The notes: generated from the letters alone by a model not told the origin. Counted from the first letter of the stretch, positions 1 through 8,319 are shown. The stretch: DNA of 23,669 bases from Saccoglossus kowalevskii (GCF_000003605.2 NW_003124897.1:317251-340919); one strand, 5' to 3'. Made by a program: numbers and translations.

Positions 1-747
1 CCCCAGGTAGTACAGCACCCTAGTCTAGCTTACCCCAGGTGGTACAGCACCCTGGTCTAGCTTACCCCAGGTGGTACAATGCCCTGGTCTAGCTTACCCA
101 AGGTGGTACAGCACCCTGGTCTAGCTTACCCCAGGTGGTACAGCACCCTAGTCTAGCTTACCCCAGGTGATACAATGCCCTGGTCTAGCTTACCCCAGGT
201 GATACCATGCCCTGGTCTAGCTTACCCCAGGTGATACCATGCCCTGGTCTAGCTTACCCCAGGTGATACCATGCCCTGGTCTAGCTTACCCCAGGTGGTA
301 CAGCACCCTGGTCTAGCTTACCCCAGGTGGTACAATGCCCTGGTCTAGCTTACCCCAGGTGGTACAATGCCCTGGTCTGGCTTACCCGGTTGGTACAGCA
401 CCCTGGTCTAGCTTACCCGGTTGGTAAAATGGCCTGGTCTAGCTTACCTCGTTGGTAAAATGCCCTGGTCTAGCTTGCCCAGTTGGTACCATACCCTGGT
501 CTAGCTTGCCCAGTTGGTACCATACCCTGGTCTAGCTTACCCAGTTGGTACCATACCCTGGTCTAGCTTAGCCGGTTGGTACCATACCCTGGTCTAGGTT
601 ACCCGGTTGGTACCATACCCTGGTCTAGCTTACCCCGAGTGGTACAACACCCTGGTCTGGCTTACCCAGGTGGTAGCAGATCCTGGTCTAGCTTACCGCA
701 GGTGGTACAACACCCTGGTCTAGCTTACCCCAGGTGGTACAACACCC
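1..747. repeat. Minisatellite, 31-32-bp unit, about 23 copies
   Basis: Direct tandem array whose units share the invariant part CCTGGTCTAGCTTACC. The consensus of the left block contains CCCCAGGTGGTACAGCAC. Variants occur in runs: GATACCATGC units cluster near 165-290, and GGTTGGTACCATACC / AGTTGGTACC units (31 bp) near 380-630. The original type returns at 640-747. Runs of like variants suggest local homogenisation by slippage or unequal exchange. The array is cut by the window start, so its true length is unknown. Confidence 0.97.
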
Positions 748-1227
748 GCTAAGATTTCCTCAGGTGCTAGGATTATTGAGGTTTTACACCAGGAAGTAAA
801 GAAATTAAAATCATCTGACTATTATTTAAATACCATAACTTTTCCAAAATATCAAATATGACAAAAATTGATTGGGCAGTTTAATAAATAGACTTCTATG
901 ACTGTCCAATCAGAGACATTTTCTTATAATCACAGAAATTATTATTGTTAACATAAAAGCAACCATCTACATGTAGGTATTCAAAAAAGGAAGTTCTGAC
1001 AGTTATTTCATTATAATTTGTTTGTGTGGAAGGGTGTTTGAGTTTTCATGTTTACTTAAACACTCAAAAAAGAAAGCAAAAATTAAACTGAAACTATGAT
1101 TTTAAATAGTTGTTTTGTTTTTATTTCCATATCAACAGAAGAAGTGTTATAGCAAAAACCAATAAAAAATTCAAGATATTAATGTTACAAACTAAAAATA
1201 ATACATCAGTTTCAGTATATTTAAAAG
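748..1227. other. AT-rich intergenic or intronic DNA, nothing recognised
   Basis: No open frame, splice-flanked conserved peptide or clear repeat was recognised between the minisatellite and the pearl-like element. If the CaMKII gene continues leftward, this is part of its intron 6. Confidence 0.5.
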
Positions 1228-2387
1228 TAAACAAGCAGCCTGTCGGCTGAGATAGCTCCGCTGTTAGCAATGCACATTTCAATTAAAGAACTGAAGATAT
1301 CATTAGAAAATGAACAATATGTATAGTATCAAAGCAAAGGACCTTGCTGTTTTCAACAAGAATTCAAAAATATCACTTTTCACCAAAAATGACAAAAATA
1401 ATCATCAAAATTAAGTAATTGAAGATATCACCACGAAATTAACAAGGTCCACATGTAATACCTATATATGTAATATAAAAGCAATCAGACTTGCAGTTTT
1501 TAACAAGAAGTCGAAAATCTCACTTTTTACCAAAAATGACAAAAATATTTACCAAAATTAGAGAATTGAAGATATCATTACAAAATGAACAAATCTGAGA
1601 GAGGTCCACATGTAGTACCTATATATGTACTATCAAAGCAATTGAACTTGCGGTTTTTAACAAGAAGTCGAAAATATCACTTTTTACTAAAAATGACAAA
1701 AATATTCACCAAAATTAGAGAACAAAAAATATCATTACAAAATGAACAAATCTGAGAGAGTTCCACATGTAGTACCTATATATGTAATATAAAAGCAATC
1801 AGACTTGCAGTTTTTAACAAGAAGTCGAAAATCTCACTTTTTACCAAAAATGACAAAAATATTTACCAAAATTAGAGAATTGAAGATATCATTACAAAAT
1901 GAACAAATCTGAGAGAGGTCCACATGTAGTACCTATATATGTACTATCAAAGCAATTGAACTTGCGGTTTTTAACAAGAAGTCGAAAATATCACTTTTTA
2001 CTAAAAATGACAAAAATATTCACCAAAATTAGAGAACTAAAAATATCATTACAAAATGAACAAATCTGAGAGAGTTCCACATGTAGTACCTATATATGTA
2101 ATATCAAAGCAATTGGACTTGCGGTTTTTAACAAGAAGTCGAAAATATCACTTTTTACTAAAAATTACAAAAATATTCACCAAAATTAGAGAATTAAAGA
2201 TATCATTACAAAATGAACAAATCTAAGAGAGGTCTACCCAAGGTACATATACACCAAGTATCAAAGCATTCAGGCTTGTAGTTTTCAAGAAGTCAAAAAA
2301 GTAAAACATTGACACAAGACGACGGACGCCGCCGGACAATCACTCATATGATAAGCTCCGCTCGACAAAGTCGACAGCGGAGCTAAA
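1228..2387. mobile_element. Pearl-like non-autonomous element, copy 1, with 157-bp tandem core
   Basis: The left end has a small hairpin (CAGCC-TGTC-GGCTG, 1235-1248) followed by TAGCTCCGCTGT. The right end has a GACGACGGACGCCGCCGG tail and a strong hairpin (2354-2384) ending AGCGGAGCTA, the inverted form of the left TAGCTCCGCT. Between them lies a tandem core: the TGACAAAAATA landmark recurs with its G at 1538, 1695, 1852, 2009 and 2166, exactly 157 bp apart, after a shorter first unit at 1391. The left end recurs at 21846, defining a dispersed family. Bivalve 'pearl' elements have this plan (conserved ends, core of repeats of about 160 bp, no coding capacity), so the class assignment follows that known family. 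Whether it moves as a Helitron-like element is not decided by this sequence. Confidence 0.8.
2354..2384. repeat. Terminal hairpin of pearl-like element
   Basis: AGCTCCGCT and AGCGGAGCT form a 9-bp inverted repeat. An inner CGAC/GTCG pair flanks an AAA loop, leaving a two-base bulge. It sits at the right edge of the element just before AAAAATT. Confidence 0.8.
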
Positions 2388-2533
2388 AATTCCAATCTCA
2401 GATATTTAAAAGATTGTACCTGATTGGCTACCTAACTCTAACACGTAACAGTTAGACCAATCGGAGAGCAGCTTGTTTGTCAACTGAAATTTCTGATATT
2501 TATCACTGTAAAAGCGTAAAGTAACCCCCTTAC

Positions 2534-2606
2534 CTTCAAGTCTCGATGAATGACACAGCTTTTATGGATGTATTCTACTGCCTCAAGTATCTGCTGAATG
2601 CAGTGA
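2534..2606 (-). CDS. CAMK2: CaMKII exon 6b, divergent alternative HRD catalytic-loop exon
   Basis: Second version of exon 6, downstream of 6a. It starts HCIQQILE, continues [11 protein letters not shown] and ends HRDLK. Of 24 complete codons, 17 encode the same residue as 6a. The seven changes are S>A, D>E, H>Y, C>I, N>S, G>C and V>I, all in the C-terminal half of helix alpha-E and the turn before the catalytic loop. The reading frame is intact, HRD and the catalytic Lys are kept, and many codons differ synonymously, which argues for an old copy under selection rather than a pseudoexon. The acceptor is TTCTCTTGCTTGTAGCAG/T, a possible NAGNAG tandem site. The donor AAG/GTAAGG is stronger than that of 6a. 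Length (73 bp) and phase are identical to 6a, so either can join exon 5 and exon 7. Confidence 0.93.
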
Positions 2607-2661
2607 CTGCTACAAGCAAGAGAAAACTGATGCTAAAAAATAACATCTAAAAAACACCCAC
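2607..2661 (-). other. 55-nt spacer intron between the alternative exons 6a and 6b
   Basis: On the minus strand the spacer runs from GTGGGT (donor of 6a) to TAGCAG (acceptor of 6b) and is T-rich, with two internal TTTTTTAG stretches. At 55 nt it is near or below the lower size limit for efficient intron removal in most animals. The donor of 6a and the branch-point region of 6b would be too close for both to be occupied by spliceosome components. This steric arrangement is a recognised mechanism for mutually exclusive exons. The branch point itself was not assigned. Confidence 0.8.
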
Positions 2662-2734
2662 CTTTAAATCACGATGAACAACCCCGTTTTTATGGCAATG
2701 GTCCACGGATTCAAGGATCTGCTGAATACAGTGA
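2662..2734 (-). CDS. CAMK2: CaMKII exon 6a, canonical version of the HRD catalytic-loop exon
   Basis: First of two tandem versions of exon 6. It begins HCIQQILE, continues [11 protein letters not shown] and ends in the catalytic-loop motif HRDLK, whose Asp is the catalytic base in protein kinases. The [11 protein letters not shown] wording matches animal CaMKII as known from vertebrates and flies, so this is probably the ancestral or constitutive form. The acceptor is TTGCTTGTCTTGCAG/T and the donor is AAG/GTGGGT. The length is 73 bp, as in vertebrate exon 6. It follows a 1060-bp intron and lies only 55 nt before the second version. Because 73 is not a multiple of three, skipping or doubling it would shift the frame. 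The plus-strand open frame over this interval is a shadow. Confidence 0.95.
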
Positions 2735-3794
2735 CTGCAAGACAAGCAAACATGAACACAAGATCAAAACGACACAAAAAGCACGTTACATCACCACGTG
2801 GCGAGCGAGCTTGGGAAGGATACCAGGATGAGGAAAAAGAATGTTTCAGGAAACCAGGAGACACAGTGGATGGGAAATAAACATCAAATCCTTGATATAC
2901 AAGTAGTAAAAACAAGAATCAACTTATTTTCTGAGCATGTTGAAGCCATTTCAATTCTTTAATTGCTAAGGGCAAAATAAAAAAAAATCTTGGTCAAAAT
3001 TGTTTTCTAAAATCAATGTATGCAGACAGGTTCTTATTTTATTTTAAAACTGTCACCGAATTTGTGATTTGTTTGAGATTTACTTACATATTTACTAAAA
3101 TTCATGCACAAAAAAGCTGCGACACATGTGGTTACCAAAAATATTTTGTTTATCTGACCCAAAAAAGATTACATATTCTGTCACTTAAACAAGTTTGATA
3201 GATTCAGCATCAGTGTTGCTGGTCACGCTCAAGATTGATCCTCATCAAAACACAATTTAATTTTCATGGAATACATTGTATAATCATTCGGTAGCGAGAT
3301 GCAGTGGGGTATAAATCACCATGACAACCATTTGACATGCACGTGATACAGTAAAACAGCATGCAATAATATTGTATAACCACAAATATTGCCATAGACT
3401 AGGAAATCAGTTGCTTGTACAACATTTGATTGAAAAAAAAACCCAGTGATGTGACAGAAATTCACTGGTTGCGAAACGTGCTGGGTTGTTGTCTGTTAAC
3501 GCAACTAGGAAGGAATTGGGACCAACAGTGTACTTATTTAAGCTTTGAAATACCATACTTCAAAAATACCATGACCCCTTAACTGTTAGATAATTGTTGT
3601 AAGTCAGTCCCTAGCTGTTACTATTGGTACATGGTTAGGGTGCCTTATGTTGAAATGTATTATGTCCCTTAGATCAGAGAAACTTTGTAACAATGCTTGT
3701 GACCCCTTAGGTTTGAGATATTGGCACTCTGATATGACCCCTTAGGTCAGTAGAATTAGTGATTATACACATAGATAGACATGTAAATACTAAC
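2735..3794 (-). other. CaMKII intron 5 (1060 bp)
   Basis: Intron between exon 5 and exon 6a, AT-rich, with no coding signal. It contains several spaced copies of a short TGACCCCTTAGGT-like motif (around 3571, 3663, 3699 and 3736), which look like a decayed short repeat. Small open frames at 2674-2880 (+) and 3016-3198 (+) have no recognisable product. Confidence 0.75.
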
Positions 3795-3860
3795 CTAGCG
3801 TCTGCTTCACTATAGTACTCCCTGGCTACTATGTCTTCAAATAGCTCACCTCCGGTTACC
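3795..3860 (-). CDS. CAMK2: CaMKII exon 5 (kinase domain, helix alpha-D and start of alpha-E)
   Basis: Second visible exon of the minus-strand CaMKII gene. The translation contains [19 protein letters not shown], one of the most conserved CaMKII signatures: the GGELFEDI glutamates after the hinge, then helix alpha-D. The acceptor is TTTTGCAG after a T-rich tract that is an A17 run on the plus strand. The donor is AG/GTTAGT, slightly off consensus (T rather than A at +3). The exon is 66 bp, as in vertebrates, and ends in phase 2: the closing AG is completed to AGT (Ser) by the first T of either version of the next exon. The downstream choice between two alternative exons therefore leaves the junction codon unchanged. 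Confidence 0.96.
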
Positions 3861-3869
3861 CTGCAAAAT

Positions 3870-3886
3870 AAAAAAAAAAAAAAAAA
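3870..3886. repeat. A17 homopolymer forming the polypyrimidine tract of CaMKII exon 5
   Basis: On the coding (minus) strand this is a T17 run ending 10 nt before exon 5, directly ahead of ATTTTGCAG. It serves as the polypyrimidine tract of the 3' splice site. Homopolymers of this length are prone to length change. Confidence 0.75.
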
Positions 3887-4183
3887 CGATAATTATTAAA
3901 TTCAGTTCAGTCCACTTTTGTGAGCTTCCCTAAGAGGAAATGAGAATATTAAAATCAACAATATTCAAATGACGAAAAAGGAAGTCCCAGAAGAGATATG
4001 TACCAATAATGTATGTGAGTGACACTTTTTTAAATTTTAATAACATAACGATAAATACTCCCAAATATCATCAGACACATGAAACTTAAATAAACCTATA
4101 TTACTTTTCGTAAGTGTACCCTCTAAACAGAACTGATTTTGTAGGGTTCGTAGGTCACAATGCAATTTCATAAATCAAGTTGG

Positions 4184-4197
4184 GTCACCTTGGTAAC
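4184..4197. promoter_or_regulatory. X-box (RFX-type) palindrome in intron 4
   Basis: GTCACCTTGGTAAC fits the RFX consensus GTNRCC-(N0-3)-RGYAAC with a 2-base spacer. Binding or function is not shown. Similar CCATGGTAAC-type sequences occur elsewhere in the window and may belong to repeats. Confidence 0.4.
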
Positions 4198-4248
4198 TGC
4201 TGGGGAAAGAGGTACATTTAGTCAATAAAAAACAAGCCATGCATGTCA

Positions 4249-4471
4249 CAGTCCCCATTAGTTATAAAATTTAAGCTATATAGTTTTGTATATAGTAATA
4301 CACTTTGAACATAAACAACTTGGAGACATGGACCCAGAAACTGATGCTTCAATATGATGATTTTTTTGACATGATTTGATTGACTTTCAGTCATCTTGCT
4401 CTGGAACAGCACCAATTAAAAAAAAATGGCCACCAGTAGGCCATTTTGAATCCAGTCTCTGAACGGAGACT
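4249..4471 (+). mobile_element. Decayed short copy of the AGTCCCCGTT-ended repeat
   Basis: It begins AGTCCCCATTA after CAC and ends TCTCTGAACGGAGACT. It includes ATGGCCACCAGTAGGCCATTTTGAATCC, split here as ATGGCCACCAG and TAGGCCATTTTGAATCC, which parallels ATGGCTGCCAG and TCGGCCATTTTGAATC in the large element at 17072-18190. Same ends and same core motif, but only about 220 bp long, so probably an internally deleted or ancestral short form. It lies within CaMKII intron 4. Confidence 0.6.
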
Positions 4472-4898
4472 AATAAAGATTGAATCTGGCAAGAGTGAAA
4501 TTCTGAATGCATAAACACTAGATAGATATGATACTTTACTTTCTTCATTTTCACACTTATTTTTTTTATAAAATGTGAAATCTATAATTACCAAATTATG
4601 CAACTATAGTAAGTTGTTTTTGAAGATTACTATATCAATGTACGATTTTCTGTTGAGTCAACGACGGACCACTTAATGAGCACACATGAAACTATTTGTG
4701 TCATTAAAAAATCTCTGGCCTCACTGAAGTGTCATATTGGTTCAGAGGATACAAGCCAAGATGACAAGTCACTGACTCAAGATTGTACAGTTAATCATAA
4801 CTATGGTCAATTTTTTTTTTAACTGTTGATGAAAAAAATTGGTGAAATTTTTTCTCAATTAAACAAAGTTATAAACTCATAAAGTTGGATATACTTAC

Positions 4899-4953
4899 AG
4901 ATCAAAGACTAAGTAGTGGAATCCTTCCTCAGCAATACTATCATGTAGTCGAA
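4899..4953 (-). CDS. CAMK2: CaMKII exon 4 (kinase domain, N-lobe beta strands and hinge)
   Basis: Internal coding exon of Ca2+/calmodulin-dependent protein kinase II, a cytosolic and synaptic Ser/Thr kinase that forms dodecamers. Read on the minus strand, it gives [17 protein letters not shown], preceded by a split Val codon and followed by a split Leu codon. The vertebrate equivalent reads VRLHDSISEEGHHYLIFDL, so the match is near-identical (family sequence recalled, not searched). The segment covers N-lobe strands and the hinge that contacts ATP. The 3' splice site is TTTCAACTTCAG and the 5' splice site is CT/GTAAGT. The 55-bp length equals the vertebrate exon as I remember it. The final CT joins the first G of the next exon to make Leu. 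The preceding exon, expected to end in KHPNI, was searched for by eye on this strand and not found. Confidence 0.95.
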
Positions 4954-4962
4954 CTGAAGTTG

Positions 4963-4991
4963 AAACAAACAAACAAACAAACAAATAAATA
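4963..4991. repeat. (CAAA)n microsatellite next to the exon 4 splice acceptor
   Basis: About six CAAA repeats followed by TAAATAA. On the coding strand they are GTTT repeats that end about 10 nt before exon 4 and provide its pyrimidine-rich tract. Confidence 0.8.
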
Positions 4992-6480
4992 ATTGATCAT
5001 TTCAGAACATTCAATGCCCAATAAATTTGCTGATCTACTCATATATGAAACGTATACATGGCGTCTGATCTGTCAAAATACCACCTGTGAGCATGAATAA
5101 CATGTCAATAAATGATGCGTTGCTAGGAGACAACTAATGTATTGGATTATGTTGGGGAAAATACAGTCAATTTTAGACAAAATCAATCGTCTAATGTTGA
5201 TATGATGGAATATTTTGAGAAAAATATAATTAATTATATTTAATTTTGATTTGTTAAAATATGTAGAAAATAAGTTTCAATGCACCATTTGTGAACTTTC
5301 TTTGGTAAGACCATAACTAATGCACTGTTTTGTATTTCAAATTATTGTTTATATATGTATGCGATATGTGTGTGATGAACATATTGAATAAATTAAACTA
5401 AAAAATTACAGTCAGCATCCTTCATGATTGTTATCTTGTTGGAATATGTCGAGTAAAATACAATCGACAACTATTTTTGAATATTCAATTGTTAGAAAAC
5501 ATTGAAGAATTTCCGCAAAATAAATTTGAGCTTGATAAAATCCACTAGACTAGACAAACATATTGTTGTTCTCATTTTCACATAATATATTCATGAAGTC
5601 ATGATGGCAAATCATGAATTATTAATGCAATCATGGATTATTAAATATCAATAAATCTGATGAAATTATACAAGATAAAAAGATAATGAGACAGGATTCA
5701 TGCACTTCAATAGACTGTCAGTTTTCTATCAAGTCTCTGTTCAGGAGAAAGGGTTTTCTTCGTAATAGTGAATTACGACACCACTCAATCTCTCCAATTC
5801 AAGTCAAACTAATTACCAGGCATTCACCAGAACGTTGACTGATTGTTAACTTGTCTCAGAGTTGGTACAAAGAATCGCAAATAATTATTATTAGTAAATT
5901 ATCAATTATGAAGGCAAGCATCGATAATCGGAATGCCAGGTGGCTGCCAATATAAATAAGGCCAGAGAATTAAATTGTTTGTTTCGCACAGATAAAAATA
6001 CCTTTAAATGAATAGTTTCCCAACAACTAAAATGGCACAGGACGTCATCAGCAACTAAAAGATCATCATCTCCGTTGCTATGCCTACAGGGTCTGTGTAT
6101 TACCGTATGTTTCATTATGCACATGTACATTTGCCAGTCGACGGGCATACTGTTAATTCTACATCTTGCATTGCAAAGTTTGGCTTCTGTGGCAGTGTTA
6201 AACAGGGTTGATGTACGGCCTAGTTTTTATGAATTGAAGACAGATACCAAGGAGGTCTGTGAATTTGGAATTTGACTCTTAGTAGATGTAACTTTGAAGC
6301 AAATCAAACTTCATGAATAGCTGTCGCTAAGCATATCTGAAGACGTTAGATTCAGGTAAACAAAAAGTAAAATATCGACGGACACATTAATAACAGCTGT
6401 GGCATGGAAATAATTTCTCAAGGGCTTTGTACAGGCAATAAACTTCGTTGGAATACAGAACAAGTCATCAAAAATCACAG
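4992..6480. other. AT-rich intronic DNA, no gene recognised
   Basis: Long AT-rich stretch with short palindromes such as AATTAATTATATTTAATT near 5230. The open frames at 5906-6148 (-) and 6075-6275 (+) overlap one another and show no recognisable domain or consistent splice context. Confidence 0.5.
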
Positions 6481-6489
6481 CAAAGTATA

Positions 6490-6690
6490 AACCCAGTTGG
6501 GATTGAAAACGTCTTTATCGTCTGTGCACGCTGTCCTCGTTTGATCTCGTTCACACGCTGTACCACGTTCTATGATTACATCAGACCTAATTTTAGGATA
6601 ATCTTGTAATCGTGTCAAATACGATTAGCTGAGTGTCTCTTTCTGCCTGTAGCGGTACCTGACATAACACAAAGTCAGAACGACAGCCTG
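6490..6690. other. Moderately CpG-containing unique DNA
   Basis: This stretch (CGTCTTTATCGTCTGTGCACGC and on, here split as CGTCTTTATCG and TCTGTGCACGC) has more CpG and a more balanced composition than its surroundings. No open frame or known motif was identified. It may be a conserved non-coding element. Confidence 0.3.
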
Positions 6691-6889
6691 TGGCTATTTC
6701 CTTTCTCAGTTGTACAGTGAATGATGAATGATACATATGTAAGAACTTTCCAACAAACTAATTGGATTAGAAACCTTTTGAACTATGAAAAATATACTGT
6801 ATATCTTGCTTCCAGTACGGGGATTACTCCTAGGCCAAATTATTTTTTCCGACAAAATGAATTATTAGAATGCATTAATACATCAACCT

Positions 6890-7165
6890 ATGACAGATCT
6901 GTTGATCTACTGTAAAATACTTTATTTTAGATGGAATCAATTTTTGCTGAAAAAAATGTTGGGCGTTTTGTACATAATTTATTTTCCCCGATTTTTGATG
7001 TAAAATATAGAAAAACATGTATTATGGCTGGATTTTATTTTCACTGAATCATCCCTTCCGCATAAATAGCAAAAATAAGGTATTTTACAGTATGACAGAA
7101 CCGTTGACCTACAAAAGATCTGTTGGACAGATTTGTTGAACTACGACAGATCTGTTGAATTTTCA
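6890..7165. repeat. Degenerate short tandem repeat split by the MITE
   Basis: Units like TATGACAGATCTGTTGATCTAC occur immediately left of the MITE (about 6888-6908) and again right of it as TATGACAGAACCGTTGACCTAC and later GACAGATCTGTTGAA. Each carries the palindrome ACAGATCTGT or a variant. The MITE appears to have inserted between units. Confidence 0.6.
6908..7092 (-). mobile_element. TACTGTAAAATAC-ended MITE, copy 1 (inverted)
   Basis: It starts TACTGTAAAATACTTTATTT and ends GGTATTTTACAGTA, giving terminal inverted repeats. The interior CTGGATTTTATTTTCACTGA is the reverse complement of the matching part of the copy at 13211, so this copy is inverted relative to the other two. At 185 bp it has no coding capacity. 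It sits inside a short tandem repeat (see the entry at 6890-7165). Confidence 0.8.
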
Positions 7166-7576
7166 ACCATCCCTGATAAGTCTACAATTCATGCTACACG
7201 GAAAAGGATAGACAACATGGTAATGCGGAGTTTACATCATCATACATTTGTATTTACTGAAAAAATCCTCATGCTTACTTGAGCATAACAACAAACGTAA
7301 TCTGCATGTCCCACCAGTGCAGGATTTCCATAGGGAATTACCAAACTAAGAATACCCTCCATCCATAATCAGCAATAATAATGAATCAAGTGTCACATGA
7401 CAATTTGGGGTAGGAAATCCAGTTGTTAAAAATATTGCTAAAAAATCATTTTTATGGACAACTCTTTGCATAATTTATCAAAAGCAGAGAGGTTGTCACC
7501 TGCACAAATGCAAGAGTTGGGTCCTAGTCAATGATAACGACACTAAAAATGCAAAGGCTCATGGGTAGGCAGAGAC
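7166..7576. other. Unique AT-rich DNA, nothing recognised
   Basis: No coding, RNA or repeat signal was identified in this stretch between the MITE and the 22-bp minisatellite. Confidence 0.45.
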
Positions 7577-8319
7577 AGACAATAGCCAGGTGGGGGCAGG
7601 CTGCTGCATAGCCAGGTGGGTGGCAGGTGGGGGCAGGCTGCCACATAGCCAGGTGGGCAGCAGGTGGCAGCCCAGCCAGGATAGCTGGGTGGGTAACACT
7701 AGACAGCCGGGTGGGTGGGTTGCACTAGACAACCAGGAAGGTGGCACGAGACAGCCAGGTGGGTGGCACTAGATAGCCAGGTGGGTGGCACTAGACAGCC
7801 AGGTGGGTGGCACGAGACAGCCAGGTGGGTGGCACGAGACAGCCAGGTGGGTGGCACGAGACAGCCAGGTGGGTGGCACTAGACAGCCAGGTGGGTGGCA
7901 CTAGACAGCCAGGTGGGTGGCACGAGATAGCCAGGTGGGTGGCACGAGATAGCCAGGTGGGTGGCACGAGATAGCCAGGTGGGTGGCACGAGACAGCCAG
8001 GTGGGTGGCACGAGATAGCCAGGTGGGTGGCACTAGATAGCCAGGTGGGTGGCACGAGATAGCCAGGTGGGTGGCACTAGATAGCCAGGTGGGTGGCACT
8101 AGATAGCCAGGTGGGTGGCACTAGATAGCCAGGTGGGTAGCACTAGATAGCCAGGTGGGTGGCACTAGATAGTCAGGTGGGTGGCACTAGATAGCCAGGT
8201 GGGTGGCACTAGATAGCCAGGTGGGTGGCACTAGATAGGCAGGTGGGTGGCACTAGATAGCCAGGTGGGTGGCACTAGATAGACAGGTGGGTGGCACTAG
8301 ATAGACAGGTGGGTGGCAC
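7577..8319. repeat. Minisatellite, 22-bp unit, about 30 copies
   Basis: From about 7745 the unit CCAGGTGGGTGGCACTAGATAG repeats in perfect 22-bp register, with two alternating sites (CACTAG or CACGAG; GACAG or GATAG). The left edge (7577-7745) is irregular, with longer units rich in GGGGGCAGGCTGC. Both strands are open for long stretches because 22 bp times three gives a 22-residue period; the resulting frames (7559-7747 and 7791-8099 on minus, 7590-7772 on plus) are not genes. It is strongly G-rich on the plus strand. Confidence 0.97.

Larger units (their letters stand above)
3861..4898 (-). other. CaMKII intron 4 (1038 bp)
   Basis: Intron between exons 4 and 5. It holds a decayed copy of an interspersed repeat (4249-4471) and an X-box-like palindrome (4184-4197). 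Open frames at 4218-4415 and 4391-4603 on the minus strand lie inside this intron and show no family resemblance. Confidence 0.75.

Noticed and set aside
1228-2390. CRISPR array or satellite proper
   Set aside because: The 157-bp period has no spacers, and the array is bounded by conserved ends found again at 21846, so it is the core of an interspersed element in a eukaryotic genome.
2534-2734. Exon 6b as a dead duplicate (pseudoexon)
   Set aside because: It has no stop or frameshift, keeps HRDLK, has good acceptor and donor, the same phase and length, and mainly conservative changes. A dead copy diverged at 7 of 24 residues would be expected to show damage.
2674-2880. 68-codon plus-strand open frame and 83-codon minus-strand frame over exon 6a
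   Set aside because: Both overlap exon 6a in the wrong strand or frame. The frame giving HCIQQILE...HRDLK with correct splice sites explains this sequence.
2534-4953. Processed pseudogene or another CaM-kinase relative (CASK, DAPK, CaMKI)
   Set aside because: Introns with consensus borders are present, ruling out a retrocopy. The residues [19 protein letters not shown] and HCIQQILE are specific to CaMKII; CASK, DAPK and CaMKI differ clearly at these positions as far as I recall them.
6075-6275. Short plus-strand frame with hydrophobic stretch as a secreted peptide
   Set aside because: It overlaps an equally long opposite-strand frame, has no cysteine pattern or processing site typical of secreted peptides, and no splice partner.
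7791-8099. 102-codon minus-strand open frame rich in PPTWLS repeats
   Set aside because: It lies entirely within the 22-bp minisatellite. A period not divisible by three keeps a 66-bp codon cycle free of stops. No start context, no unique sequence and no neighbouring exon.
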